From Verrucomicrobiaceae bacterium (GTDB lineage: Bacteria; Verrucomicrobiota; Verrucomicrobiia; Verrucomicrobiales; Verrucomicrobiaceae): a DNA stretch of 64,000 bases. The notes under the pieces are model-generated. The model was given only the letters and a program-made list of their open reading frames with translations. It had not been told where the DNA came from and ran no database searches. Of this stretch, positions 54,695 to 63,307 are shown in pieces. How positions within the stretch are numbered: the first letter of the stretch is position 1; each line of letters begins with the position of its first letter. The stretch spans positions 1 to 64,000 of the forward strand of contig JAIYDW010000017.1 of assembly GCA_027487315.1 (NCBI GenBank), given 5' to 3'. A program made the translations under genes and the position numbers.

Positions 54695-55771
54695 TCACTC
54701 AGCACTCGAATCGCCAGTGCCGGACTCAAGCACCGCTAACCTCCGCTCCAACTTCTTGATCCGCTCCATCAACTCAGGCACGCGTGCAGGGTAAGTCAGC
54801 ATCTTCCGACCCTCCATCAGCGGCTTCGCCGGATAGCCCGTGTACGCTCCGGGTTCAGGAATACTCTTCGTCACTCCAGATTTCGCCAAAAGCATCACCT
54901 TGTCACCAATCACCAAATGCCCGGCCACCCCCACCTGACCACCCATCGTCACATGGTTTCCAATCCTCGTGCTCCCCGAAATTCCCGTTTGGGACACAAT
55001 GATGCAGTGCTTTCCAAGCACACAATTGTGCCCGATTTGCACCAGATTATCAATCTTCGTTCCCTCTCCAATCAAAGTGCGTCCAAACCTCGCCCGATCA
55101 ATCGTCGTGCAGGAACCAATCTCCACATCATCCTCAATCTGCACAATCCCAACCTGCTCAATCTTCACATGCCGTCCCTCAAACATTTCATACCCGAAAC
55201 CATCTGAGCCAATCACCGAACCGCTATGAATCGTCACTCGATTGCCCAAGATGCAGCGCTCCCGAATCACTACGTTCGGATGCAACTCACAATTCTCACC
55301 AATCACCGCCCCAGCCCCCACAAAACAGCCTGGCCATAAAATGGTCCCCTTCCCCAGAACCGCCCCCTCACCCACATAAACCCCTACCCCGATGCTCACC
55401 TGATCAGCATCAAATCGCGCTGTCGGATCCACCAAAGCAAGGTCGTTCACCCCCCACCGCGCCTGCGGCTTCTTCGGCCCAAACTGCCGGATCACCTTCG
55501 AAAAGGCCAATGTCGGATTCCCCACTGCAATGCACGCCTTGGCACCCCCGGTACCCTGAAACCCTTCCGGCACCAACACCGCCGTTGCACGACTTGATTC
55601 CAGTGACGCGGCATACCTCGCATTGCCCAAAAAAGTCACATCACCTGGTTCAGCCTCAGCAATCGAATTCAGACCCCGCACGCACGCATCCAATTCACCG
55701 CAAAGCACCTTGCCTCCCACCAGTTCGGCCAGGGATCTCACTGTCATCGTCTCTCTAGTTGCCTCATTCAT
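54695..55771 (-). CDS. lpxD: UDP-3-O-acylglucosamine N-acyltransferase (LpxD)
   Basis: A 358-residue acyltransferase of lipid A synthesis that adds the N-linked 3-hydroxyacyl chain to UDP-3-O-acyl-glucosamine. An N-terminal uridine-binding domain precedes a left-handed beta-helix of hexapeptide repeats (VIGENCELHPNVVI, HSGSVIGSDGFGYEM), with the catalytic histidine in VQIGHNCVLGKH and a C-terminal helix. The start is ATG 55771, with ATG 55747 (MTVRSLAEL) an alternative. It follows skp on the same strand with an intrinsic terminator between them. Its presence implies a lipid A-bearing outer membrane. Confidence 0.96.
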   Translation of the reverse strand: MNEATRETMTVRSLAELVGGKVLCGELDACVRGLNSIAEAEPGDVTFLGNARYAASLESSRATAVLVPEGFQGTGGAKACIAVGNPTLAFSKVIRQFGPKKPQARWGVNDLALVDPTARFDADQVSIGVGVYVGEGAVLGKGTILWPGCFVGAGAVIGENCELHPNVVIRERCILGNRVTIHSGSVIGSDGFGYEMFEGRHVKIEQVGIVQIEDDVEIGSCTTIDRARFGRTLIGEGTKIDNLVQIGHNCVLGKHCIIVSQTGISGSTRIGNHVTMGGQVGVAGHLVIGDKVMLLAKSGVTKSIPEPGAYTGYPAKPLMEGRKMLTYPARVPELMERIKKLERRLAVLESGTGDSSAE

Positions 55772-55794
55772 CGAATCTCAACTGGTCACGATCC

Positions 55795-55830
55795 AAAAAA
55801 GAAGCGCGTCGACTCCAAATCGACGCGCTT
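55795..55830 (-). terminator. Intrinsic terminator between skp and lpxD
   Basis: AAGCGCGTCGA (55802-55812) and TCGACGCGCTT (55820-55830) form a perfect 11-bp stem with a 7-base loop. On the minus strand the stem is followed by CTTTTTT (T-run at 55795-55800), so it terminates transcription coming from skp. It lies only 24 bp before the lpxD start, so lpxD is either read through or has its own promoter. Confidence 0.87.
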
Positions 55831-55857
55831 AAAAATTCTCAAGGGCACCTCCCTACC

Positions 55858-56451
55858 TTACTTCTTGGCATCCGCGGCTGGTGCAGCGGCAGAACCTGCA
55901 TTCTTGTTCAGTTCCACAACCACTTCATCCGTGAAGTCCACCGCATCCTTGTAGTAAAGCAGCACTGGCACCGTCGAAAGACTCACACCTGACTTGTCGA
56001 AAGCAAAATCGTACCCGTCAGCTTTGGCTTTGTCCTTCACCACCACCAGGATCTCCTCATACAAACCCTTCCGGATTTGAACGTCTTCCTGCTTCAGTTG
56101 ACCCTGACGCCGGTTCTGGAACTCCCCAATCTCCTGCTCAAGCGCCCGCACTTCCTTCACCTTCTCCTGCAGCTCCGCACCGCGCTTGGCACGCTCTTCG
56201 CCAGTCAGAATCGGATCCTGAGCTTGCTTTTGCAGCTTCTGGATATCACCCAGCATGTTCTTGTAAACACTCCAACGTTCATTGACCTCTTGCGTCGCCT
56301 TCTCAACGTTCACTTTGAACTTTTCAGACGCTTCCTTGGTTTTATAGAACTCAGAAAAGGCCTTGGCCATGTCAATCACGCCAAACTTGAGATCGGCAGC
56401 CTGCGTGGAAAGGGCCGTGATCAGAACTAAAGAAGCAACAAGGATTTTCAT
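55858..56451 (-). CDS. skp: OmpH/Skp-family periplasmic chaperone
   Basis: A 197-residue protein with a signal peptide (MKILVASLVLITALSTQAA). The mature part starts LKFGVIDMAKAFSEFYKTKEA, the OmpH signature, followed by a long charged coiled coil (residues ~45-130) and a C-terminal strand segment with GVSLSTVPVLLYYKD. Skp holds unfolded outer-membrane proteins on the way to BamA. It lies directly downstream of bamA, the usual bamA-skp-lpxD order. Confidence 0.93.
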   Translation of the reverse strand: MKILVASLVLITALSTQAADLKFGVIDMAKAFSEFYKTKEASEKFKVNVEKATQEVNERWSVYKNMLGDIQKLQKQAQDPILTGEERAKRGAELQEKVKEVRALEQEIGEFQNRRQGQLKQEDVQIRKGLYEEILVVVKDKAKADGYDFAFDKSGVSLSTVPVLLYYKDAVDFTDEVVVELNKNAGSAAAPAADAKK

Positions 56452-56536
56452 AAATAGAGGCGATTAAGAATGCATGCGTTTTGCGGGGGCACAAACGGAA
56501 ACTAAAGCTGCACAATTCACAGCAAGGTTAGTTTCC

Positions 56537-56556
56537 GACCGGGAACAACTCCGGTC
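56537..56556. terminator. Short hairpin between bamA and skp
   Basis: GACCGG (56537-56542) and CCGGTC (56551-56556) form a 6-bp stem with an 8-base loop, 18 bp past the bamA stop on the minus strand. No T-run follows, so at most it would slow or partially terminate transcription, or protect the upstream mRNA end. Confidence 0.25.
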
Positions 56557-56574
56557 AAGGCAGAACCAAGTGTA

Positions 56575-58914
56575 TCAGAATTTGTAGCCCACGTTGAATT
56601 GGAACTGGCCACCGGAATCGTTGAACTCGTCAGATTTCGTTGGCACGCCGAAATCAACCCGAATTGGTCCAATCGGCAGGAACAACCTCAAACCAACACC
56701 CACGTTCGAATTCAGATTGGCCGTTGAAGCGTCATACGCATCCAAGTTCACAAAACCCACATCATAGAACACCGCTCCACGGACCTTTTCAAAAATTGGA
56801 AAAGTCAACTCAGTGGTCAAATAGGCCGAAGTTCCACCCCCAATCGGCTCACCAGTTTCATCCTTCGGACCCACTTCGCGGAATTGGAAACCACGCAAGT
56901 TGTTGGCACCACCAAGGAACAAACGCTCGAAAATGGGCACCCCATTCTCACCACCACCCCAGCTATCCACGGTCCGAGCAGCACCCTCAAAGCTCAAGAT
57001 CAAATCCCCAGGTAGATTGAAGAACTGCATCCCCTGGAAATTCAATCCATAAGCATCCACATCTCCACCCAAAAAGCCCCCGGAAGCCATCAAACCCAAC
57101 TCCACTTTGTGCCCCGAACGCGTGATGAACAGATTGTCCCGAGTGTCATGCACATAGGCAAAGTCGAGCTTGCTCTGCAAATACTCGCCTTCTTCATCCT
57201 TGATGATCTGAGACGCATTCGGGTCAATTCCGTCAATGGTTACATTCTGCAGCGTGTAAGTCATGTCGACATACGAGTGCTCACCCAATGGCTTCCGCAA
57301 TCCAAGCGAAAGACCCGCTTCGGTCTGGTCAAAACGATCCGACAAAAAGAACAAATTGCGGTAGAACAGGCTGGTCGTGAACGACAACTTCTGCCCCAGG
57401 AACCAGGGCTCAGTCAGCGACATGCTGAAGTCCCGACGCTGAAGACCGAATCGCGCATTCAAGTTGAACCGCTGACCCGCACCCCGGAAGCTCGGCCAAT
57501 CGGTGATGTCAAAGTTCGTCTGCGTGAGGTCCATGAAACCCACCAAGCTATCAATCGAACTGAAGCCCGCGCCAAAGTTGATCGTCCCCGTGGATTTTTC
57601 AACCACGTCAATATTCACATCCTTGAATCCTTCGGCCCCAGTATCAATGGACCGCATGTCCACTTGGCTGAAGTAGTTCATGTTGTTCAGACGGTTTTTA
57701 CCCGCCTCCATCTTCACCGTGTTCAGTTCCTCACCTGGTGCGAACGGCAATTCCCGGCGAATCACTCGGTCTTGAGTGACCGTGTTGCCAGCGATGTTCA
57801 CTTTCTGGATGAAAGACTTGGACCCTTCGGTGACGCGATAAAGAACCTTCACCTGACCAGGACCACCGGACAAAATGCTGGTTTCAACACGTGCATCTGC
57901 GTAACCGCGAGATCCATAGTAATCCTGGATCATCTTCTCGTCCGCCTTCACTTGAGAACCCGAATACGGGAATCCCGCCTCGGTCACAATCCCGGGTGAC
58001 AACTCATCTTGCGAAAACACGGTGATGCCGTCCAACGCCACTTCAGAGACCTGATAAGAGTCACCCTCAACGATCACAAAGATAAGATCAATCTTGTCGG
58101 TGCTCACCGGTTCACGCCGCACCTCAGTCACTTTGGCATAGACATAACCCTTGTCTTGGAAAGCTCCCTCAACGGCTTTGATGTCAGCCTGCAAATCCTC
58201 GTTATTCAGCTTGCCCGCCTTACCCCAGAGTCTCCAGAAAGACTTCTCCTTGCTTTTCAGAACAGCCTTAAGCTTCCCACTCTTAATCGCAGTGTTACCC
58301 TCAAACCGAATGTCACCAATAAGGCCCCGGGCACCTTCTTCGATGTTAAAGATCACCGCCGTAAATCCATTCCGGGTGTCTGGACGCGTGCTGTAAGTCA
58401 CCAGAACATCGCTGTATCCGCGCTTCTCATAGACCTCACGGATCTTCACCTGCGCGGCTGCCAACTGAGACTCGCTCACTGGGTCACCCGCCTTCACCTC
58501 GATATCTTTCCGCAGCTTACTCTCATCGACCATCGAATTGCCAACAAACGAGATGGTCCCAATCGCACCGCGACCCACGATGCTCACAATCACATTCACC
58601 CCCCCCGAAACATCCACCGTGCGAATGTTCACGTCTTCGATCGCACCCGTGCCGAACAGGTTGCGAATGTCCTGTTCAACCTTCTCATCGGCATAGTCTT
58701 CACCCTCACGAAGGGACATCTGACCCCGAACACGAGCCTCATCGAGACTCTGAGCACCCGTGAAATTGACCTCCACCTTCTTCACCTTCTTAGCAGGTGC
58801 TGTCGGCGCAGCGGGCACTTGTCCTCGAATTTCAGAGAACGGCACCGTCGCAACGGCAAATAATAGAAACAAAGAAAGGCAGTGCCTGAGGCAGGGGAGT
58901 TTGCCGGAAATCAT
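56575..58914 (-). CDS. bamA: Outer-membrane assembly factor BamA
   Basis: About 779 residues from ATG 58914 (MISGKLPCLRHCLSLFLLFAV), chosen because a signal peptide follows; the frame is open upstream but without a signal. Five POTRA-type repeats are evident (for example VKKVEVNFTGAQSLDEARV, GTISFVGNSMVDESKL, IGDIRFEGNTAIKSGKL), then an Omp85 barrel with FLGGANNLRGFQFREVGP (the VRGF/Y-like loop) and a C-terminal aromatic strand QFQFNVGYKF. It inserts beta-barrel proteins into the outer membrane. It begins the bamA-skp-lpxD-lysA minus-strand series. Confidence 0.96.
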   Translation of the reverse strand: MISGKLPCLRHCLSLFLLFAVATVPFSEIRGQVPAAPTAPAKKVKKVEVNFTGAQSLDEARVRGQMSLREGEDYADEKVEQDIRNLFGTGAIEDVNIRTVDVSGGVNVIVSIVGRGAIGTISFVGNSMVDESKLRKDIEVKAGDPVSESQLAAAQVKIREVYEKRGYSDVLVTYSTRPDTRNGFTAVIFNIEEGARGLIGDIRFEGNTAIKSGKLKAVLKSKEKSFWRLWGKAGKLNNEDLQADIKAVEGAFQDKGYVYAKVTEVRREPVSTDKIDLIFVIVEGDSYQVSEVALDGITVFSQDELSPGIVTEAGFPYSGSQVKADEKMIQDYYGSRGYADARVETSILSGGPGQVKVLYRVTEGSKSFIQKVNIAGNTVTQDRVIRRELPFAPGEELNTVKMEAGKNRLNNMNYFSQVDMRSIDTGAEGFKDVNIDVVEKSTGTINFGAGFSSIDSLVGFMDLTQTNFDITDWPSFRGAGQRFNLNARFGLQRRDFSMSLTEPWFLGQKLSFTTSLFYRNLFFLSDRFDQTEAGLSLGLRKPLGEHSYVDMTYTLQNVTIDGIDPNASQIIKDEEGEYLQSKLDFAYVHDTRDNLFITRSGHKVELGLMASGGFLGGDVDAYGLNFQGMQFFNLPGDLILSFEGAARTVDSWGGGENGVPIFERLFLGGANNLRGFQFREVGPKDETGEPIGGGTSAYLTTELTFPIFEKVRGAVFYDVGFVNLDAYDASTANLNSNVGVGLRLFLPIGPIRVDFGVPTKSDEFNDSGGQFQFNVGYKF

Positions 58915-59091
58915 GCGTAGAGAGGGAGGTCGGGTGGTGTGTGTGTGAACGGAAGAACGAGCAAAAAGCGCGCCAACCTCCATTACTGCCGACTCATCGG
59001 CATTCGTCAAGGTAAAAGGCAGCTTCCTCACCCGCCAAATTCCTACAGGCAATGGCGCCACCACTCACCTAAGCGGTCCTCGAACCTGGCC

Positions 59092-60519
59092 TCAAACCCC
59101 GACCGCTTCTTCCATGTGAAACAACTCCCGGGCATCCGCCACCACTCCAGTCAAGGCCGCCGCGGCAACCATCACAGGACTCATCAAAATCGTCCGGCCA
59201 GTGGGACTCCCTTGCCGACCTTTGAAGTTCCTGTTGGATGAAGAAGCACACAATTGGTCGCCGATCAGCTTGTCTGGATTCATCGCCAAACACATCGAAC
59301 AACCCGCCGCACGCCATTCAAAACCCGCCTCGGAGAAGACTTTGTCCAACCCTTCCTTCTCAGCCATCACCGCCACAATTTGTGACCCAGGAACAGCAAT
59401 CGCCTTCACCCCCGCAGCCACCTTCTTGCCCTTGATGAACTTGGCAACCTCCCTGAAATCACTGAGCCTGCCATTCGTGCACGACCCGATGAACGCCACA
59501 TCGATCTTTGTTCCCTTGATCGGCGCTCCAGCCTCCAACTTCATGTACGCCAAGGCTTCCTCAGTCGACTCCCGCTGCGATGCCGACTTCGCATCGGCCG
59601 GACTCGGCACCATCTCTTCAACTGAAATCGCCTGATCAGGGCTCACACCCCAGGTCACGGTAGGAGGAATGTCTTCCGCCCGGATGTTTACCACGTCATC
59701 ATAAACCGCATCGGCATCCGTCGCAAATCCACGCCACTTCTCCACCGCCGCATCCCACTCGGCTCCCTTCGGCGAAAAATTGCGCCCCTTGAGGTATTCG
59801 AAAGTTTTTTCATCCGGATTCACATACCCGCACCGCGCACCACCTTCGATCGACATGTTGCAGACCGTCATCCGTTCTTCCATCGAAAAACCGTCCATCA
59901 CATTGCCACCATATTCATACGCGTAGCCCTTTCCGCCACCAGCGCCCAGCAGACGGATGATGTGCAAAATCACATCCTTCGCATACACCCCGGCCCGCAA
60001 CTTCCCTTCCACATTGATGCGGCGCACTTTCATCTCACTCAACGCCATCGTCTGAGTCGCCAAAACATCCCTCACTTGCGTCGTCCCGATGCCAAACGCA
60101 ATCGCTCCAAAAGCTCCATGCGTCGCCGTGTGACTGTCGCCACAAGCGATCGTCGTCCCCGGCTGGGTAATCCCCTGCTCAGGCCCCACCACGTGCACGA
60201 TCCCCTGTTTCCCGCTGCTCAAACTGAAATACGTGACTCCAAACTCCTTCACGTTCCGGTTCAACTCCTGAATCATCTCTTCCGCCAGCGGATCCGCAAA
60301 TGGCGAAACTTGGCTGTCCGTCGGAACAATGTGATCCACCGTTGCGAACGTCCGGTCCGGATACGCCACCTTCAATCCCAGATCTCTCAACATCCCAAAC
60401 GCTTGCGGGCTCGTCACCTCGTGAATCAAATGCGTGTCGATCAGCAGTTGCGTCTGTCCGTTGTCCAAAGTGCCGACCGCGTGTGATTCCCAGACCTTTT
60501 CGAAAAGAGTTTTGCCCAT
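59092..60519 (-). CDS. leuC: 3-isopropylmalate dehydratase large subunit (LeuC)
   Basis: A 475-residue aconitase-family enzyme of leucine synthesis that isomerises 2-isopropylmalate via an Fe4S4 cluster. Marks: [57 protein letters not shown] with one cluster cysteine, and [17 protein letters not shown] with the other two. The small subunit LeuD is not in this window; the next genes downstream are unrelated. Confidence 0.97.
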   Translation of the reverse strand: MGKTLFEKVWESHAVGTLDNGQTQLLIDTHLIHEVTSPQAFGMLRDLGLKVAYPDRTFATVDHIVPTDSQVSPFADPLAEEMIQELNRNVKEFGVTYFSLSSGKQGIVHVVGPEQGITQPGTTIACGDSHTATHGAFGAIAFGIGTTQVRDVLATQTMALSEMKVRRINVEGKLRAGVYAKDVILHIIRLLGAGGGKGYAYEYGGNVMDGFSMEERMTVCNMSIEGGARCGYVNPDEKTFEYLKGRNFSPKGAEWDAAVEKWRGFATDADAVYDDVVNIRAEDIPPTVTWGVSPDQAISVEEMVPSPADAKSASQRESTEEALAYMKLEAGAPIKGTKIDVAFIGSCTNGRLSDFREVAKFIKGKKVAAGVKAIAVPGSQIVAVMAEKEGLDKVFSEAGFEWRAAGCSMCLAMNPDKLIGDQLCASSSNRNFKGRQGSPTGRTILMSPVMVAAAALTGVVADARELFHMEEAVGV

Positions 60520-60618
60520 GAGAGTGATGTGTGACCAGTGTTACAAAAGCCCGCCACTTTCACGGCGGATTAAAAAGCTAGCACAGAAGTTCCACAGTGC
60601 AAACGTCCGTGCAGCCTC

Positions 60619-61770
60619 TCAAAATTCAGTTTCCTCCAAGCCGTAAAGCGCCCGCACAAGCCCCAGCGCCTTCTCCCCTGGCAACACCCCCAGCTCCATC
60701 TGATTCATCACGTACGCAAACGCCACCCCATTCTCCGGATCCCCAAAAGCCAAGCTCCCACCCGCCCCAGGGTGCCCAAAAGCCCGCAAAGACGGGCCAA
60801 AAAGCGCCCTCACCTTCCGCCCTCCTCCTCCATCCGTCGCATCCTTCATCATTCCGGCACTAAAGGCCACCGGACGACAAATCACCTCATCCTCCCGATC
60901 CGTCAGCGTCTTCTCCATGATCGCCCTTTCTCCATTTTCCCCCAGCAACCCCGCATAAAGCCTTGCCAACCCCCTTGCAGACCCCACTCCCCCCATCGAC
61001 GCAAAACCCGCCTGCCAGGTCTCGGCCCGATTGAAATCCGCCACGGCATTCAATCCCACGGGACTCTGAAAAGCCCTCAACGTCACCGAATTTGGCGTCT
61101 GAAACGCCTTCATGAACGCATCCGCCTTGATCGCCTCCGTCATTCGCCCGGGATAAAGCGTCGCCACCCTCCCAGTCTCAGATTCCGGCAACCCGATCCA
61201 AAACTCACCTCCCACCTTCTCCCTCACCTCTCTCTCAAAATACTCCCCCAGCGACCGCGCCCCCGTCACCCGTCGCACCACCTCATCCAGCAAAAAGCCA
61301 AACGTCCTCGCGTGATACCCCTGCCTCTCCCCTGGCAATCCCATCGGCACCTGCCGCTCCAGCGCCCTTACCACCGACGCATAATCCAAAATCGACACCT
61401 TCTCGTCCAACACCGCCAACCCCGCCGTGTGCGAAAGCAAATCAAGAAAACTCACTCCCTCCTTGCCCCCCTGCTCAAAATCCGGCCACACATCCGCCAC
61501 TTCCCTCTCAAGACCCACCCCACCGTCTCTCAAAGCCTTCACGCAGGCCCAGGCCGCCATCCCCTTCGTTGCCGACCATGCCGGCACCAGCGTCTCCACC
61601 GTCCATCGCTCCGTCCCTTCCCGAGTCGTCGTCCCTCCCGCCAAACTCAGCACCTCCACCCCATCCTTCCACACACTCACCGCCGCCCCAACCTCCCCAC
61701 GCTCCCGAAAATTCCCGTCGAACCAACGTTCAACAGCCCCCAGACGCTCAGACAAAACAGTTCCAGTCAT
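60619..61770 (-). CDS. Serine beta-lactamase-like hydrolase (class C/EstB type)
   Basis: About 383 residues from ATG 61770, which has GAGG just upstream; a GTG at 61779 is possible. The nucleophile motif is in PAWSATKGMAAWA (SxxK), the tyrosine motif is likely GYHARTFGFLLDEVVRR, and a HPGAGGSLAFGDP segment replaces the KTG box, as in EstB-type esterases. There is no signal peptide, so it is probably a cytosolic esterase or peptidase rather than a resistance enzyme. It nearly overlaps the TPR gene upstream. Confidence 0.87.
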   Translation of the reverse strand: MTGTVLSERLGAVERWFDGNFRERGEVGAAVSVWKDGVEVLSLAGGTTTREGTERWTVETLVPAWSATKGMAAWACVKALRDGGVGLEREVADVWPDFEQGGKEGVSFLDLLSHTAGLAVLDEKVSILDYASVVRALERQVPMGLPGERQGYHARTFGFLLDEVVRRVTGARSLGEYFEREVREKVGGEFWIGLPESETGRVATLYPGRMTEAIKADAFMKAFQTPNSVTLRAFQSPVGLNAVADFNRAETWQAGFASMGGVGSARGLARLYAGLLGENGERAIMEKTLTDREDEVICRPVAFSAGMMKDATDGGGGRKVRALFGPSLRAFGHPGAGGSLAFGDPENGVAFAYVMNQMELGVLPGEKALGLVRALYGLEETEF

Positions 61771-61778
61771 TTTCCTCA

Positions 61779-62258
61779 CTAAAGCCGCTGCAAAGCCGGA
61801 CGCAACCCGTCCAAATCCGGATCCTTCCGCGCCACCGCCCGCAAACTCCCATCCATCTCAAACGACTGCCTCAGCAACTTCAACGCTCGCTCCAATTCCC
61901 CCAATCGCGCGTAGTAACACCCCATGTTGTAATAAAAAACCGGCTTCGACCTCAATGCCGTCGGCCCTCGACTCAGCATATCCACCGCCTCATTCGTTCG
62001 CCCCAATTCATGCAAACAAAACGCCGCATGAATGAATCCCCCGGGCTCCTCAGGCTCCAACTCACACAATCGCATCGTCAAAGCCAACGCCTCCGCCCAC
62101 TGACTCTCCGCCATCAAACACAAAAGCAAAATCTCCAGAACATCCACCCTCCCTCCTGCCTCCTCCGGCAGTTTCGTCAACTCAACCCGCGCCTCCGCAT
62201 ACAGCGAAAGCTCCACATACCCTTGCGCGGCTAAGATTCGGCGTTCCGTCTCCGTCAT
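61779..62258 (-). CDS. TPR-like protein
   Basis: About 159 residues if started at ATG 62258 (MTETERRILAAQGYVELSLY). The frame is open to 62438 but there it overlaps the divergent murU-like gene and codes for unlikely sequence. Repeats of TPR type are visible: GYVELSLYAEARVELTKLP, SQWAEALALTMRLCELEPE, FCLHELGRTNEAVDMLS and MGCYYARLGELERALKLLRQ. It is a protein-interaction scaffold with unknown partner, probably co-transcribed with the serine hydrolase. Confidence 0.8.
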   Translation of the reverse strand: MTETERRILAAQGYVELSLYAEARVELTKLPEEAGGRVDVLEILLLCLMAESQWAEALALTMRLCELEPEEPGGFIHAAFCLHELGRTNEAVDMLSRGPTALRSKPVFYYNMGCYYARLGELERALKLLRQSFEMDGSLRAVARKDPDLDGLRPALQRL

Positions 62259-62358
62259 CAGAAAAATGCGATTATGAGGCCCAAATAGTCTCAGCAGTTC
62301 GTCATACAATGGCGAACTTCCGATTGCGCCCCTCTCAATGAGACCGTAAATCCGCGCC

Positions 62359-63288
62359 GTGAACAAGGCTTTTGTTTTGGGCGCGGGCCTCGGGGAGCGC
62401 CTCCGTCCGTTGACCTCCCAACTACCCAAACCCCTCATCCCCTTCTACCATCGGCCCCTCATCTGCGCCGCCTTCGATCATGTCATCGCCTCAGGCGCGC
62501 GTGATATCGTCATCAACACCCATCACCTCCCTCAAGCTTACACCGAAGCCTTCCCCTCCTCCCGTCACTCGGACGTCCCCCTCCACTTCCGCAACGAATC
62601 CCCCGACCGCCTCGAAACCGCCGGCGGAATCGCCAACATCCGCGACCTTCTCGACGGTCCCGACCCCTTCCTCGTCTACAATGGCGACATCCTCACCGAC
62701 ATCCCCCTCGACTCCCTCATCAATCATCACCTCGCCACTGGCAACCTCGTCACCCTCGCCCTCCGTTCCACCGGCCCCGCTCCCCACATCGCCATCGACC
62801 CCAAAACCGGCCTCCTGCTCGATATCCGCAACCTCCTCGGCACCGGCCACCACGGCACCCACCTCTTCACCGGCATCTACATGGTCAGCCCAGCCTTCTT
62901 CGACTGGCTCACCCCTGGCAAAAAAGAATCCGTCATCCCAATCTTCCTCAAACTCATCGAAACCGGCCACCGCATCGGCGGCCTCGTCCTCGACGAAGGC
63001 CACTGGTGGGACCTCGGCAACCGCACCTCCTATCTCGACGCCCACCTCGCCCAGATCGGCACCCCGCTCGGTCAAACCGCCATCCACCCCCTCGCACAAG
63101 TCCACCCCACCGCCACCCTGATCGGCCATAACATCATCGGCCCCCACGCCGTCGTTGAAGCCGGTGCCACCCTCGAAAACAGCCTCCTCTGGCCCCACGC
63201 CTACATCAAAGCCGGCGCCCGCCTTAACCGCACCATCGTCCGCTCCCACATCACCGCCTCCGGCCCCCACGAAAACGCCGACCTCTAA
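62359..63288 (+). CDS. Sugar-1-phosphate nucleotidyltransferase, MurU-like
   Basis: 309 residues from a GTG start at 62359. The N-terminus is the nucleotidyltransferase signature (AFVLGAGLGERLRPLT..LPKPLIPF), with FLVYNGDILTDIPLDSLI and GHWWDLGNRTSYLDAH. The C-terminus carries a few hexapeptide-like repeats (AQVHPTATLIGHNIIGPHAVV), which minimal MurU lacks. The next gene, 19 bp downstream, is an AmgK-like kinase, so the pair may turn MurNAc into UDP-MurNAc for peptidoglycan recycling. A general NDP-sugar synthase is the alternative. Confidence 0.82.
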   Translation: MNKAFVLGAGLGERLRPLTSQLPKPLIPFYHRPLICAAFDHVIASGARDIVINTHHLPQAYTEAFPSSRHSDVPLHFRNESPDRLETAGGIANIRDLLDGPDPFLVYNGDILTDIPLDSLINHHLATGNLVTLALRSTGPAPHIAIDPKTGLLLDIRNLLGTGHHGTHLFTGIYMVSPAFFDWLTPGKKESVIPIFLKLIETGHRIGGLVLDEGHWWDLGNRTSYLDAHLAQIGTPLGQTAIHPLAQVHPTATLIGHNIIGPHAVVEAGATLENSLLWPHAYIKAGARLNRTIVRSHITASGPHENADL

Positions 63289-63307
63289 TCGAAAATCCGC
63301 ATTTCCC

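Noticed and set aside
60619-61770. Serine hydrolase considered as an antibiotic-resistance beta-lactamase
   Set aside because: No signal peptide, no KTG box and EstB-like features; a cytosolic esterase fits better.
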